Shown here piece after piece: positions 1-5,496 of a stretch of 6,961 bases of DNA. A model generated the notes under the pieces. It was given only the letters and a program-made list of their open reading frames with translations, searched no databases and was not told where the DNA came from. Source of the stretch: an uncultured Austwickia sp. (GTDB taxonomy: Bacteria; Actinomycetota; Actinomycetes; Actinomycetales; Dermatophilaceae); assembly GCA_934678955.1 (NCBI GenBank), contig CAKUSI010000191.1:1-6961 (forward strand), given 5' to 3'. A program made the position numbers and the translations under genes. Position 1 is the stretch's first letter. The number at the start of each line of letters is the position of its first letter.

Positions 1-2
1 CA

Positions 3-968
3 CCGTCGGTGGCCCGGCTGCGCGACTTCTCCGACCATGACGCGGCAGCGACCGTCCCCACCCTTTTCCTCCCACCCCAGGCGGGCCACGATTCGTGCAT
101 CGTCGATTTCGCGACCGACCAGAGTCAGGTCCGCACCGCGCTGGACGCCGGCCACACCCGCGTCTACTCACTCGATTGGATCGGCGCGACGCCGGAGACC
201 AAGCACAGTTCGATCACCACGTATGTTTCCGTCATCGCCGAAGCCGTCCAGCAGCTCGGTGGGCGGGTCAACCTGGTCGGCGACGCCCAGGGCGGTTGGC
301 TCGCGACGATCTTCGCGGCCCTCCACCCGAGGGCTGTCAACACCCTCGCGGTGGCGGGCGCGCCGATCGACTTCCACGCAGGCGAACCGCTGATCCACGG
401 GTGGCTGCGCAGCCTGACGCCGGGCTACAACCTCGGCTTCTATCGCAACGTCGTCGCGGCCAACGGCGGCGTGCTACCCGGCGATTTCCTGCTCGCGGGT
501 TTCATGGGCATGCAGCCGCACAATGAGTTGGACCGTCAGTTGCAATTGCTCGCCCACGTCAACGACCATGCGCACGTCGACAGGTACCGGACGTTCGAGA
601 GCTGGTTCCAATGGACGCAGAGCATCCCGGGCGACTTCTACCTGTGGAGCATCGAGCACCTCTTCCAGAAGAACCAACTGGTCAAGGGCGAGTTGGTCGT
701 CGGTGGTCGCGCCGTGGACCTGGCGGAGATCAGCGCCCCGCTCTACGTGATCGCAGGTTCCGAGGACCACATCACGCCGCCCGATCAGATCTGGGCCTTG
801 GCTGAACTCGTGTCCACGCCGGAGGACAGCATCTCCCAGCGCGTGGTGTCAGGCGGCCACCTCGGCCTGTTCATGGGTCACGAGGCACTGCGCGAGCACT
901 GGCTGCCGGTTTTCACCGACATGCTCCGCTACTCGGGACCGCAACAGGACGGCCTCGACGCCGGTTAG
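3..968 (+). CDS. PhaC-like alpha/beta hydrolase, 5' end probably outside the window
   Basis: The protein has the alpha/beta-hydrolase plan of polyhydroxyalkanoate synthases and related acyl hydrolases. Numbered from the GTG at 9 (319 residues), it shows an early strand with PTLFLPP (17-23), the YSLDWIG segment (53-59), a nucleophile elbow [11 protein letters not shown] (87-97), a putative catalytic Asp253 in GSEDH and His284 in SGGHLG. In PhaC-type enzymes the elbow is G-x-C-x-G-G; here its third position is Ala93, codon GCC at 285-287, so the expected nucleophile is missing. The frame stays open to the window edge and no ribosome binding site can be judged before the GTG at 9, so the true start probably lies upstream. 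The TAG stop overlaps the TAA of convergent sigE. Substrate is unknown. The fold is clear; whether the protein is still an enzyme is not. Other possibilities are a scaffold or regulatory pseudo-enzyme, or chemistry that does not use this residue. Confidence 0.8.
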   Translation, partial: PSVARLRDFSDHDAAATVPTLFLPPQAGHDSCIVDFATDQSQVRTALDAGHTRVYSLDWIGATPETKHSSITTYVSVIAEAVQQLGGRVNLVGDAQGGWLATIFAALHPRAVNTLAVAGAPIDFHAGEPLIHGWLRSLTPGYNLGFYRNVVAANGGVLPGDFLLAGFMGMQPHNELDRQLQLLAHVNDHAHVDRYRTFESWFQWTQSIPGDFYLWSIEHLFQKNQLVKGELVVGGRAVDLAEISAPLYVIAGSEDHITPPDQIWALAELVSTPEDSISQRVVSGGHLGLFMGHEALREHWLPVFTDMLRYSGPQQDGLDAG

Positions 969-1570
969 GCGCCGCTGGGCGCTACCTGCAGGCCGGGCAT
1001 CCGGGTGGCCCGGGAGCGAGCGGACGTGGGTGCGCGGTGCGCGAGTGAGTCGCGCAACTGCGCACGTCCGCGATGAATGCGGGAGCGCACGGTACCCAAC
1101 TTGATCCCCAGCGTGGCAGCCACCTCCTCGTACGACAGACCCTCGATGTCGCAGAGCACGACCGCGGCCCGGAACTCCGGGGAGAGCGCATCGAGAGCGC
1201 GCTGCACGTCGTCGTCCATCGTGGACTGCGCGTATGCCTCCTCGGGGCCGGCGACCTTGCTGGGGAGCCGGGCTGCCGCATCGTCGGACAGCGCGTCAAA
1301 CCGGATCCGCTTGCGGCGGCGCATCCGGTCGAGGAAGAGGTTCGTCGTGATGCGGTGCAGCCAGCCCTCGAACGTCCCCGGCTGATAGCGATCCAAGGAA
1401 CGGAAGACCCGCACGAAGACGTCGTGCGTCAGATCCTCGGCGTCGTGCGGGTTGCCTGTCAGGCGGTATGCGAGCCGGTAGACCCGCGCTGAATGGTCAC
1501 GGACCACGTCGTCCCAGGTGGGGGGCGTCCAGGCCGGGTCGGCTGTGTCAGGGTGGGCGGTGGTGGCCAC
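965..1570 (-). CDS. sigE: ECF RNA polymerase sigma factor, SigE type
   Basis: This 201-residue extracytoplasmic-function sigma factor would direct RNA polymerase to envelope- and oxidative-stress promoters. Region 2 spans about residues 24-95, with [16 protein letters not shown] (43-58) and [16 protein letters not shown] (66-81). Region 4 spans about 122-178, with [21 protein letters not shown] and the helix-turn-helix [12 protein letters not shown] (158-169). The close match to mycobacterial SigE in both regions supports the gene name. The start is GTG, chosen because AAGGGA (1577-1582) lies 6 bases upstream on the same strand. A divergent O-methyltransferase lies upstream, as next to sigE in Mycobacterium. 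Normally a zinc-finger anti-sigma gene follows sigE; here the gene runs directly into a convergent hydrolase with overlapping stops, so no adjacent anti-sigma factor exists. The basic tail after residue 178 is not conserved as far as I recall. Confidence 0.93.
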   Translation of the reverse strand: MATTAHPDTADPAWTPPTWDDVVRDHSARVYRLAYRLTGNPHDAEDLTHDVFVRVFRSLDRYQPGTFEGWLHRITTNLFLDRMRRRKRIRFDALSDDAAARLPSKVAGPEEAYAQSTMDDDVQRALDALSPEFRAAVVLCDIEGLSYEEVAATLGIKLGTVRSRIHRGRAQLRDSLAHRAPTSARSRATRMPGLQVAPSGA

Positions 1571-1576
1571 CAGGGG

Positions 1577-1582
1577 TCCCTT
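1577..1582 (-). promoter_or_regulatory. Ribosome binding site of sigE
   Basis: AAGGGA on the minus strand, 6 bases before the GTG at 1570. It supports that start. Confidence 0.55.
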
Positions 1583-1611
1583 CGCATCGGAAGCTGCGTC
1601 TCGTCAGTGTG

Positions 1612-1635
1612 GATCCGCGCAAGTACGCGCGGATC
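1612..1635. promoter_or_regulatory. Inverted repeat in the sigE / O-methyltransferase divergent region
   Basis: A perfect 9-bp inverted repeat: GATCCGCGC (1612-1620), a 6-base spacer AAGTAC, then GCGCGGATC (1627-1635). It lies 42 bp upstream of the sigE start and 107 bp upstream of the methyltransferase start. It could be a dimeric repressor or activator site, or an RNA hairpin in the sigE leader. I saw no ECF-type GGAAC...GTT promoter beside it. Confidence 0.4.
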
Positions 1636-1728
1636 TCGCCATCAGCTTGTCGCACGTGTCTGAAAGTCTGCTGAACCCGAGCCGAGGGACGCCGGGACAA
1701 CGGCCGGGAGCCGGGCCGCGCCACCCAC

Positions 1729-1742
1729 TAGGCTTGCCTGTC
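1729..1742 (+). promoter_or_regulatory. Candidate -10 box for a leaderless O-methyltransferase transcript
   Basis: TAGGCT (1729-1734) fits the actinobacterial TANNNT -10 pattern and ends 8 bases before the ATG at 1743, which would place the transcription start at or next to the initiation codon. No Shine-Dalgarno sequence precedes the ATG. No convincing -35 element is visible, so this is tentative. Confidence 0.35.
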
Positions 1743-2375
1743 ATGAGCGCGATGAAGCCGGCCTCCTGGATCTACGCCGAGGAGTTCATCTCCGAGTCTC
1801 CCCTGGTCGAGACCGCTCGCGCCCGCGGCCAGGAGCTCGGCGCCGTGCCCGTGATGCAGGGGACCGGGCCAGCCCTTCGCCTGTTAGCGTCGGCCTGCGC
1901 CGCGCGCGCGGTCGTGGAGGTCGGGACCGGCGCGGGAGTGTCCGGGCTATGGCTCTTGGAGGGCATGCCCCCCGATGGCGTGCTCACCACCATCGAGATC
2001 GAACCAGCGCATCAGCGCGCCGCGAAGGCCACGTTCGCGCAGGCGGGCATCCCCACTCAACGTACGCGTGTCATCAACGGGCACGCCCTCGACGTCTTGC
2101 CGCGACTCGCCGATGGGGCCTACGACTTCGCCCACATCGACGGCGCCAAGGAGGAGTACGCGGAGTACGTCGAGCAGGCCATCCGATTGCTCCGCTCCGG
2201 CGGCATCCTCGCGATCGACAACATGCTGTGGCACGACCGCGTCGCCGATCCCGCCGCCCGCGACGAGGTGACGACGCTGTTGCGAGATCTCGGCAAGCGG
2301 CTCCGCGAGGACGACCGCGTGACGCCGTGCCTGCTACCGGTCGGGGACGGTCTCCTTGTGGCCGTGCGGCGCTGA
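1743..2375 (+). CDS. Class I SAM-dependent O-methyltransferase (COMT/CCoAOMT-like)
   Basis: A soluble 210-residue enzyme of the metal-dependent O-methyltransferase family (methyltransferase_3), which moves a methyl group from S-adenosylmethionine to a hydroxyl, usually of a catechol-type small molecule. SAM motif I is VVEVGTGAGVSG (57-68), followed by the ribose-binding acidic strand TIEIEP (83-88). The metal and catalytic set fits the family: HIDGAKEEY gives Asp133 and Lys136, and IDNMLW gives Asp159 and Asn160. The ATG at 1743 is preferred over the longer in-frame opening (from 1518) because homologues begin near here and the upstream translation runs antisense through sigE. It is divergent from sigE, like Rv1220c in M. 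tuberculosis (recalled). Substrate is unknown. It is probably transcribed alone, since a strong terminator follows 33 bp after the stop. Confidence 0.92.
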   Translation: MSAMKPASWIYAEEFISESPLVETARARGQELGAVPVMQGTGPALRLLASACAARAVVEVGTGAGVSGLWLLEGMPPDGVLTTIEIEPAHQRAAKATFAQAGIPTQRTRVINGHALDVLPRLADGAYDFAHIDGAKEEYAEYVEQAIRLLRSGGILAIDNMLWHDRVADPAARDEVTTLLRDLGKRLREDDRVTPCLLPVGDGLLVAVRR

Positions 2376-2408
2376 CGCGCGGCAGGCCTGAGGAAGTGCA
2401 GGCATGAG

Positions 2409-2441
2409 GAAGGGGCCGCGCCCTCGCGGGCGGGCCCCTTC
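2409..2441. terminator. Hairpin terminator between convergent genes
   Basis: AAGGGGCC (2410-2417) pairs with GGCCCCTT (2433-2440). After a single bulged G, CGCCC (2419-2423) pairs with GGGCG (2428-2432) around a TCGC loop. G2409 and C2441 add one more pair, giving 14 bp in all. It sits between the stops of the O-methyltransferase (+) and DUF3117 (-). The 3' side on the plus strand continues CTTCTCT, a weak pyrimidine tract; there is no true T-run on either side. It probably serves both genes. Confidence 0.72.
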
Positions 2442-2457
2442 TCTCACGTCACCTCGC

Positions 2458-2634
2458 TCAGAACGGGACGCTCTCGCATGCTTGGATCGCGCGGCCGAGG
2501 TCAGCAGCCTCATCGGGGCTCATCTCCACGACCAGTCGTCCACCGCCCTCGATCGGCATGCGCACAATGATGACGCGACCCTCCTTCGCGACCTCCAGCG
2601 GTCCGTCGCCCGTACGCGGCTTCATGGCGGCCAT
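2458..2634 (-). CDS. DUF3117 family protein (Rv1211-like)
   Basis: A 58-residue actinobacterial microprotein. Its N-terminal half MAAMKPRTGDGPLEVAKEGR and the segment GGGRLVVEMSPDEAADLG (30-47) closely match, from memory, M. tuberculosis Rv1211 and its orthologues, a family named DUF3117. The mycobacterial protein has been described as calmodulin-like, but I see no complete DxDxDG EF-hand loop here, so I do not assign calcium binding. The ATG at 2634 is chosen because family members begin MAAMKPRTGDG and because GGAGG and AAGGG lie just upstream. An in-frame ATG at 2769 would add 45 residues but falls inside the likely -10 box. The gene lies 183 bp downstream of the mannosyltransferase candidate and has its own promoter. 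Its biochemical role is unknown. Confidence 0.9.
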   Translation of the reverse strand: MAAMKPRTGDGPLEVAKEGRVIIVRMPIEGGGRLVVEMSPDEAADLGRAIQACESVPF

Positions 2635-2640
2635 GTCTTG

Positions 2641-2650
2641 CCCTTCCTCC
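2641..2650 (-). promoter_or_regulatory. Ribosome binding site of the DUF3117 gene
   Basis: Minus-strand GGAGGAAGGG, with AAGGG ending 6 bases before the ATG at 2634. It decides the start in favour of the 58-residue protein over the longer reading. Confidence 0.7.
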
Positions 2651-2767
2651 CATGCGGTGCGGCTTCCGGCGGCGGATCTGTCTTGCCACAGGGATCCGTG
2701 GATGGCGGGCAAACTCTGAACCGTGCTCGCCCTGCCCTGCCGCCCGGTCCGCAGCCCGGTCGCATCC

Positions 2768-2796
2768 ATTATCGCGCCTTTCGGGCAGGTTGCGAA
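2768..2796 (-). promoter_or_regulatory. Promoter of the DUF3117 gene
   Basis: Minus-strand -10 GATAAT (2773-2768) and -35 TTCGCA (2796-2791, four of six TTGACA positions), separated by 17 bp. Transcription would begin near 2761 and leave a leader of about 127 nt before the ATG at 2634. The elements lie just after the stop of the upstream mannosyltransferase candidate, so DUF3117 can be expressed independently of that operon. Confidence 0.55.
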
Positions 2797-2817
2797 ATCG
2801 CCCGGCCGGTGCGCGAG

Positions 2818-4134
2818 TCACGGTGGCCAGTCGGAAGGCGGGATGAAGCGCCACAACTCGTAGAGCCACCACCACTGGGTCCCCAGGCCGAGAAGCACCC
2901 ACAGCGCGGTGAGAGCGACCAGGTGGCGACGTGTGGGGGCAGGGCTGTGCTGGCTGTCCGCTTCGTCGCGGAGCGTATGCCGGGGGCCACGGCGGGAGCG
3001 CCACGCTCCGTCGACCGCGAGGACGGCCCACGGGTAGAGCGGGAGCAGATAGCGGAACAGGCTGGTCCCGGGGTCGAGGACGAGCGCGAGGTAGGCGGGA
3101 TAGGCCAGGCACCAGGTGCGCAGGACCGGCCCCAGCCGCGCGGCCCACGGGCCGGCCACGAGAGCGACGAGCAGGACGACCGCGGCGATCAGGGCGACGG
3201 ATCCTCCCGGGTTCCCGAACAGGTAACGGGAGATCCCCACCCACGGCGTCAAAGGAACGATGTGCGCCCCGGCGCGCCAGGTGGCCATGGTGTCGGTGTA
3301 GGCGGTCGGGATGCCGGTCCCCCACCACGCGATCATCGGCCACATGAGCCCGGCGACGCCGCACGCGAGCAGGGCGGCGAGCATGCCACCCGCCTCCACC
3401 CGGCCGATGGGGCGGGTCTGACGCGCGCGCCACCTGAGGAGCACGGCGACGAGGGCGACGATCCCGAGCGGGACTGCGATCGGCCGGGCAAGGCCCGTGA
3501 CCAGCGCGAGCGCTGCGGCCACCCACCACGCCTCGCGGTGGAGCGCCCACAGGACGGCGGCGAGCACCACGATCGCGAGGCTCTCGCTGTAGGCCACCTG
3601 AAGCACCGGCGAAGGCGCGCACGTCGCCCAGACCACGACCGCCGCCAGCGCGACCCGGGGCCCGACGAGCTCGCGCAGTTGCCAGCCGATCAGGAGGGCG
3701 GCGAGCGCGCCGAGCAGCAGGGCCAACGTCGAGCCGACCGTGGCGAACGGAGCGCCGGTCACCTGCATCAGGGCACGGCTGGCGAACGGGAACAGCGGGT
3801 AGAACGCCCACGGATTCTGCTGCAGATCCCCCCCGGCGTCCACGGGGAGCGTCGCCGGATAGCCCTGTTCGGCGATCTGCCGGTACCAGCCGGCGTCCCA
3901 CAGGCCGACGATCGTCAGGTACTCCACCCGCGGGCCGGTCCACCCCACGGGGACCTGATAGCGCGTCAGGGCGATGAGGAGCAGCGCACTCACCGCGCGA
4001 GCGAGCGCGTACGCACCGAGCACACACGCGACGAAGCGCGGGCCGCGCTCCCACGGGGCCCTCCACCGACCGAGCCGGTCCGCGTCGGCCGAACCACCGA
4101 CACGGGTCCGCGATGTGGTGGTCGGGGTCGTCAC
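2818..4134 (-). CDS. PIG-V-like integral membrane mannosyltransferase candidate
   Basis: A 438-residue polytopic membrane protein with many hydrophobic segments, the first near 33-57 and others across 130-235, 252-272, 313-335, 340-375 and 403-422. The first extracytoplasmic loop carries LWDAGWYRQIAEQGYP (78-93), which resembles the W-D-G-x-x-Y-x-x-I-A-x-x-G-Y signature of PIG-V and related GT-C glycosyltransferases. FYPLFPF (111-117) and AYSESL (181-186) match other motifs of that group. Such enzymes use a polyprenyl-phosphate sugar outside the membrane; in actinobacteria the donor is typically polyprenyl-phosphomannose. The GTG at 4134 overlaps the stop of the DivIVA-like gene as GTGA, indicating translational coupling. 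A GTG at 4191 would add 19 residues and overlap that gene by 61 bp; neither has a clear Shine-Dalgarno. Acceptor is unknown, and a related GT-C role is possible. Confidence 0.8.
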   Translation of the reverse strand: MTTPTTTSRTRVGGSADADRLGRWRAPWERGPRFVACVLGAYALARAVSALLLIALTRYQVPVGWTGPRVEYLTIVGLWDAGWYRQIAEQGYPATLPVDAGGDLQQNPWAFYPLFPFASRALMQVTGAPFATVGSTLALLLGALAALLIGWQLRELVGPRVALAAVVVWATCAPSPVLQVAYSESLAIVVLAAVLWALHREAWWVAAALALVTGLARPIAVPLGIVALVAVLLRWRARQTRPIGRVEAGGMLAALLACGVAGLMWPMIAWWGTGIPTAYTDTMATWRAGAHIVPLTPWVGISRYLFGNPGGSVALIAAVVLLVALVAGPWAARLGPVLRTWCLAYPAYLALVLDPGTSLFRYLLPLYPWAVLAVDGAWRSRRGPRHTLRDEADSQHSPAPTRRHLVALTALWVLLGLGTQWWWLYELWRFIPPSDWPP

Positions 4135-4571
4135 GAGCGGGATTCGGGCAACCCCGATGTCGTCATGCCCGACGGTTGGGGGGCCTGCCACTCGTCCGCG
4201 GACGTCGCGCCATCCAGGTCCTCCCGCCCCCGGCGCAGCCTGGCGAGCTCCTCCTGGTGGCGGGCCAGCTCCTCGGCGAGACGGTCGAGCACCGCGTCCA
4301 CCTGGTCCATCCGGTAGCCCCGCGGCGCGCGGTCGAAGCGAAGCGCGGCCATGTGCGCGCCGGTCATGGGCTCGTCGCCGGCGATGCCGGCACCCTGCAA
4401 CACATCCGCTCCGCTGCGCCCTGGGGTGGGCGACATCGCGACGCTCACCCCGCCGAGGCGACCGGTGGCGAGCGCTGCGAGCGCACCCGCGAGGAGGACG
4501 ACGAGAAGGATGAGCAGGACCGTCACACGCACGATCGTGCCACGCGCGCGCGAGCGCCGGGTCAACGCCAC
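4131..4571 (-). CDS. Single-pass membrane protein with DivIVA-type motif
   Basis: A 146-residue protein with a basic N-terminus, one strongly hydrophobic helix at about 14-36, a linker, and a DivIVA-like segment at 76-115. That segment reads LRFDRAPRGYRMDQVDAVLD followed by a charged heptad-like helix ending LARLRR, probably a short coiled coil. DivIVA motifs mark proteins placed at curved or growing membrane sites; a role in polar or septal envelope synthesis is an inference. The tail after 117 is low complexity. The start is uncertain: GTG at 4571 gives this length, while GTG at 4526 gives MTVLLILL and begins at the membrane helix, as I recall for the similar mycobacterial protein Rv1209. 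Neither has a good ribosome binding site. It lies 57 bp after the LOG gene, and its TGA overlaps the start of the mannosyltransferase candidate, so the three are probably co-transcribed. Confidence 0.8.
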   Translation of the reverse strand: MALTRRSRARGTIVRVTVLLILLVVLLAGALAALATGRLGGVSVAMSPTPGRSGADVLQGAGIAGDEPMTGAHMAALRFDRAPRGYRMDQVDAVLDRLAEELARHQEELARLRRGREDLDGATSADEWQAPQPSGMTTSGLPESRS

Positions 4572-4628
4572 CCTCGGCTCACAGGCCAGGGTGCGTCAGC
4601 GGCTCGCGAGGACGTGCCGCCCCGACCG

Positions 4629-5381
4629 CTACGCGGGCGGAACCTGCGGCATCGGGGCATCCGCGCTGTAGGAGTGGATGAAGTCGGCGGCCTCCACGAC
4701 GTCATCGGTGAGGTGCATCAGGTCGACGTCGCCCGGCGCGATCGTGCCCGCCCCCACGGCGCTGCGCCGGAGCCAGTCGAGCAGCCCGGACCAGTAGTCG
4801 GTCCCGAGGAGCACGATCGGAAACGACGTCACCTTGTGGGTCTGGACGAGGGTCAACGCCTCGAAGAGTTCGTCGAAGGTGCCGAACCCGCCGGGGAGCA
4901 CGACAAACCCTCGGGCGTACTTGACGAACATCGTCTTGCGCGCAAAAAAGTAGCGGAAGTGAACGCCGAGGTTGACGTACTGGTTCATGCCCTGCTCGAA
5001 GGGCAGCTCGATGCCGAGGCCCACGGACACGCCGTCGCCCTCGAACGCACCGCGGTTGACCGCCTCCATGAGGCCGGGACCGCCGCCGGTGATGACTGCG
5101 TAGCCGCGGTCGACGAGTTCGCGCCCGAGCCGCACGCCCGCCTCGTACGCGGGGGCTCCTGGCCCGATCCGCGCCGACCCGAACACGCTGACCGCGTCCC
5201 CGATCTCGGCGAGAGCGCCGAAACCCTCGACGAACTCCGCCTGGATCCGCAGGACGCGCCACGGGTCGGCGTGCAGCCAGTCGGTGTCTGCGCAGGGATC
5301 GAGGAGGCGCTGGTCGGACGTGGTCTCGGGGACTTGGTCACCCTTGAGGGTGACGGGCCCGCTGTGGTGCACGTAGTTCAC
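4629..5381 (-). CDS. LOG family (TIGR00730) Rossmann-fold protein
   Basis: A 250-residue cytosolic protein of the LOG / lysine-decarboxylase-like family. Characterised members hydrolyse cytokinin riboside 5'-monophosphate or related nucleotides, releasing the base from ribose phosphate. The signatures are present: SVFGSAR (65-71), GGGPGLMEAVNRGA (99-112), ARKTMF (147-152) and PGGFGTFDELFEALTLVQ (163-180), containing the PGGxGTxxE phosphoribohydrolase motif with Glu171. The N-terminal 45 residues, including VTLKGDQVPETTSDQRLL, are an extension typical of longer actinobacterial members, not of the short plant-type LOG. The physiological substrate is not certain and could be a general purine nucleotide. 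The GTG at 5381 has no Shine-Dalgarno but lies 6 bases from a TAAGTT box, fitting a leaderless message. It appears to head an operon with the DivIVA-like and PIG-V-like genes. Confidence 0.9.
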   Translation of the reverse strand: MNYVHHSGPVTLKGDQVPETTSDQRLLDPCADTDWLHADPWRVLRIQAEFVEGFGALAEIGDAVSVFGSARIGPGAPAYEAGVRLGRELVDRGYAVITGGGPGLMEAVNRGAFEGDGVSVGLGIELPFEQGMNQYVNLGVHFRYFFARKTMFVKYARGFVVLPGGFGTFDELFEALTLVQTHKVTSFPIVLLGTDYWSGLLDWLRRSAVGAGTIAPGDVDLMHLTDDVVEAADFIHSYSADAPMPQVPPA

Positions 5382-5387
5382 GGGGGC

Positions 5388-5393
5388 AACTTA
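5388..5393 (-). promoter_or_regulatory. -10 box of a leaderless LOG-operon promoter
   Basis: Minus-strand TAAGTT (5393-5388) fits TANNNT and is separated by 6 bases (GCCCCC) from the GTG at 5381, so the transcript would begin at or next to the start codon. No Shine-Dalgarno is present, which agrees. The -35 region around 5411-5416 (CCGCAG) is poor, suggesting that the promoter relies on an activator. Confidence 0.55.
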
Positions 5394-5422
5394 GCGGACG
5401 ACCGTGAGCGCTGCGGCGCGAC

Positions 5423-5454
5423 GCTCCACCTCGGGCCGCGAGGCTCCATCTCGG
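5423..5454. repeat. 12-bp direct repeat pair upstream of the LOG promoter
   Basis: GCTCCACCTCGG (5423-5434) and GCTCCATCTCGG (5443-5454) match at 11 of 12 positions with a 20-bp period, about two helical turns. Relative to the inferred start at 5381 the copies are centred near -48 and -68, next to the weak -35 region. The arrangement suits tandem binding of a regulator. Each copy also sits in a short 5-bp inverted repeat: CCTCG/CGAGG at 5429-5443 and GCTCC/GGAGC at 5443-5457. Confidence 0.45.
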
Positions 5455-5496
5455 AGCGCAGCCGCGCGCCGCGCGTGAATTCGGAGGAGGCCGCGC

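Noticed and set aside
1664..1716. Short repeats GTCTG-N3-GTCTG and three CCGGG(A/C) copies upstream of the O-methyltransferase
   Set aside because: They are only 5-6 bp long and common by chance at this GC content.
1518..1742. 75-codon upstream extension of the O-methyltransferase
   Set aside because: It begins inside sigE on the opposite strand and is not family-like; the ATG at 1743 gives the normal size.
2510..4066. Second minus-strand open frame of 518 codons overlapping the mannosyltransferase candidate and DUF3117
   Set aside because: It is in a different frame from the PIG-V-like motifs and the DUF3117 protein and is Arg/Pro/Gly-rich without any family signature.
2404..4317. Long plus-strand open frame of 637 codons across the mannosyltransferase region
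   Set aside because: It is antisense to a recognisable membrane protein and translates to Arg/Gly/Asp/Pro-rich sequence with no motifs, as expected from high-GC codon bias on the opposite strand.
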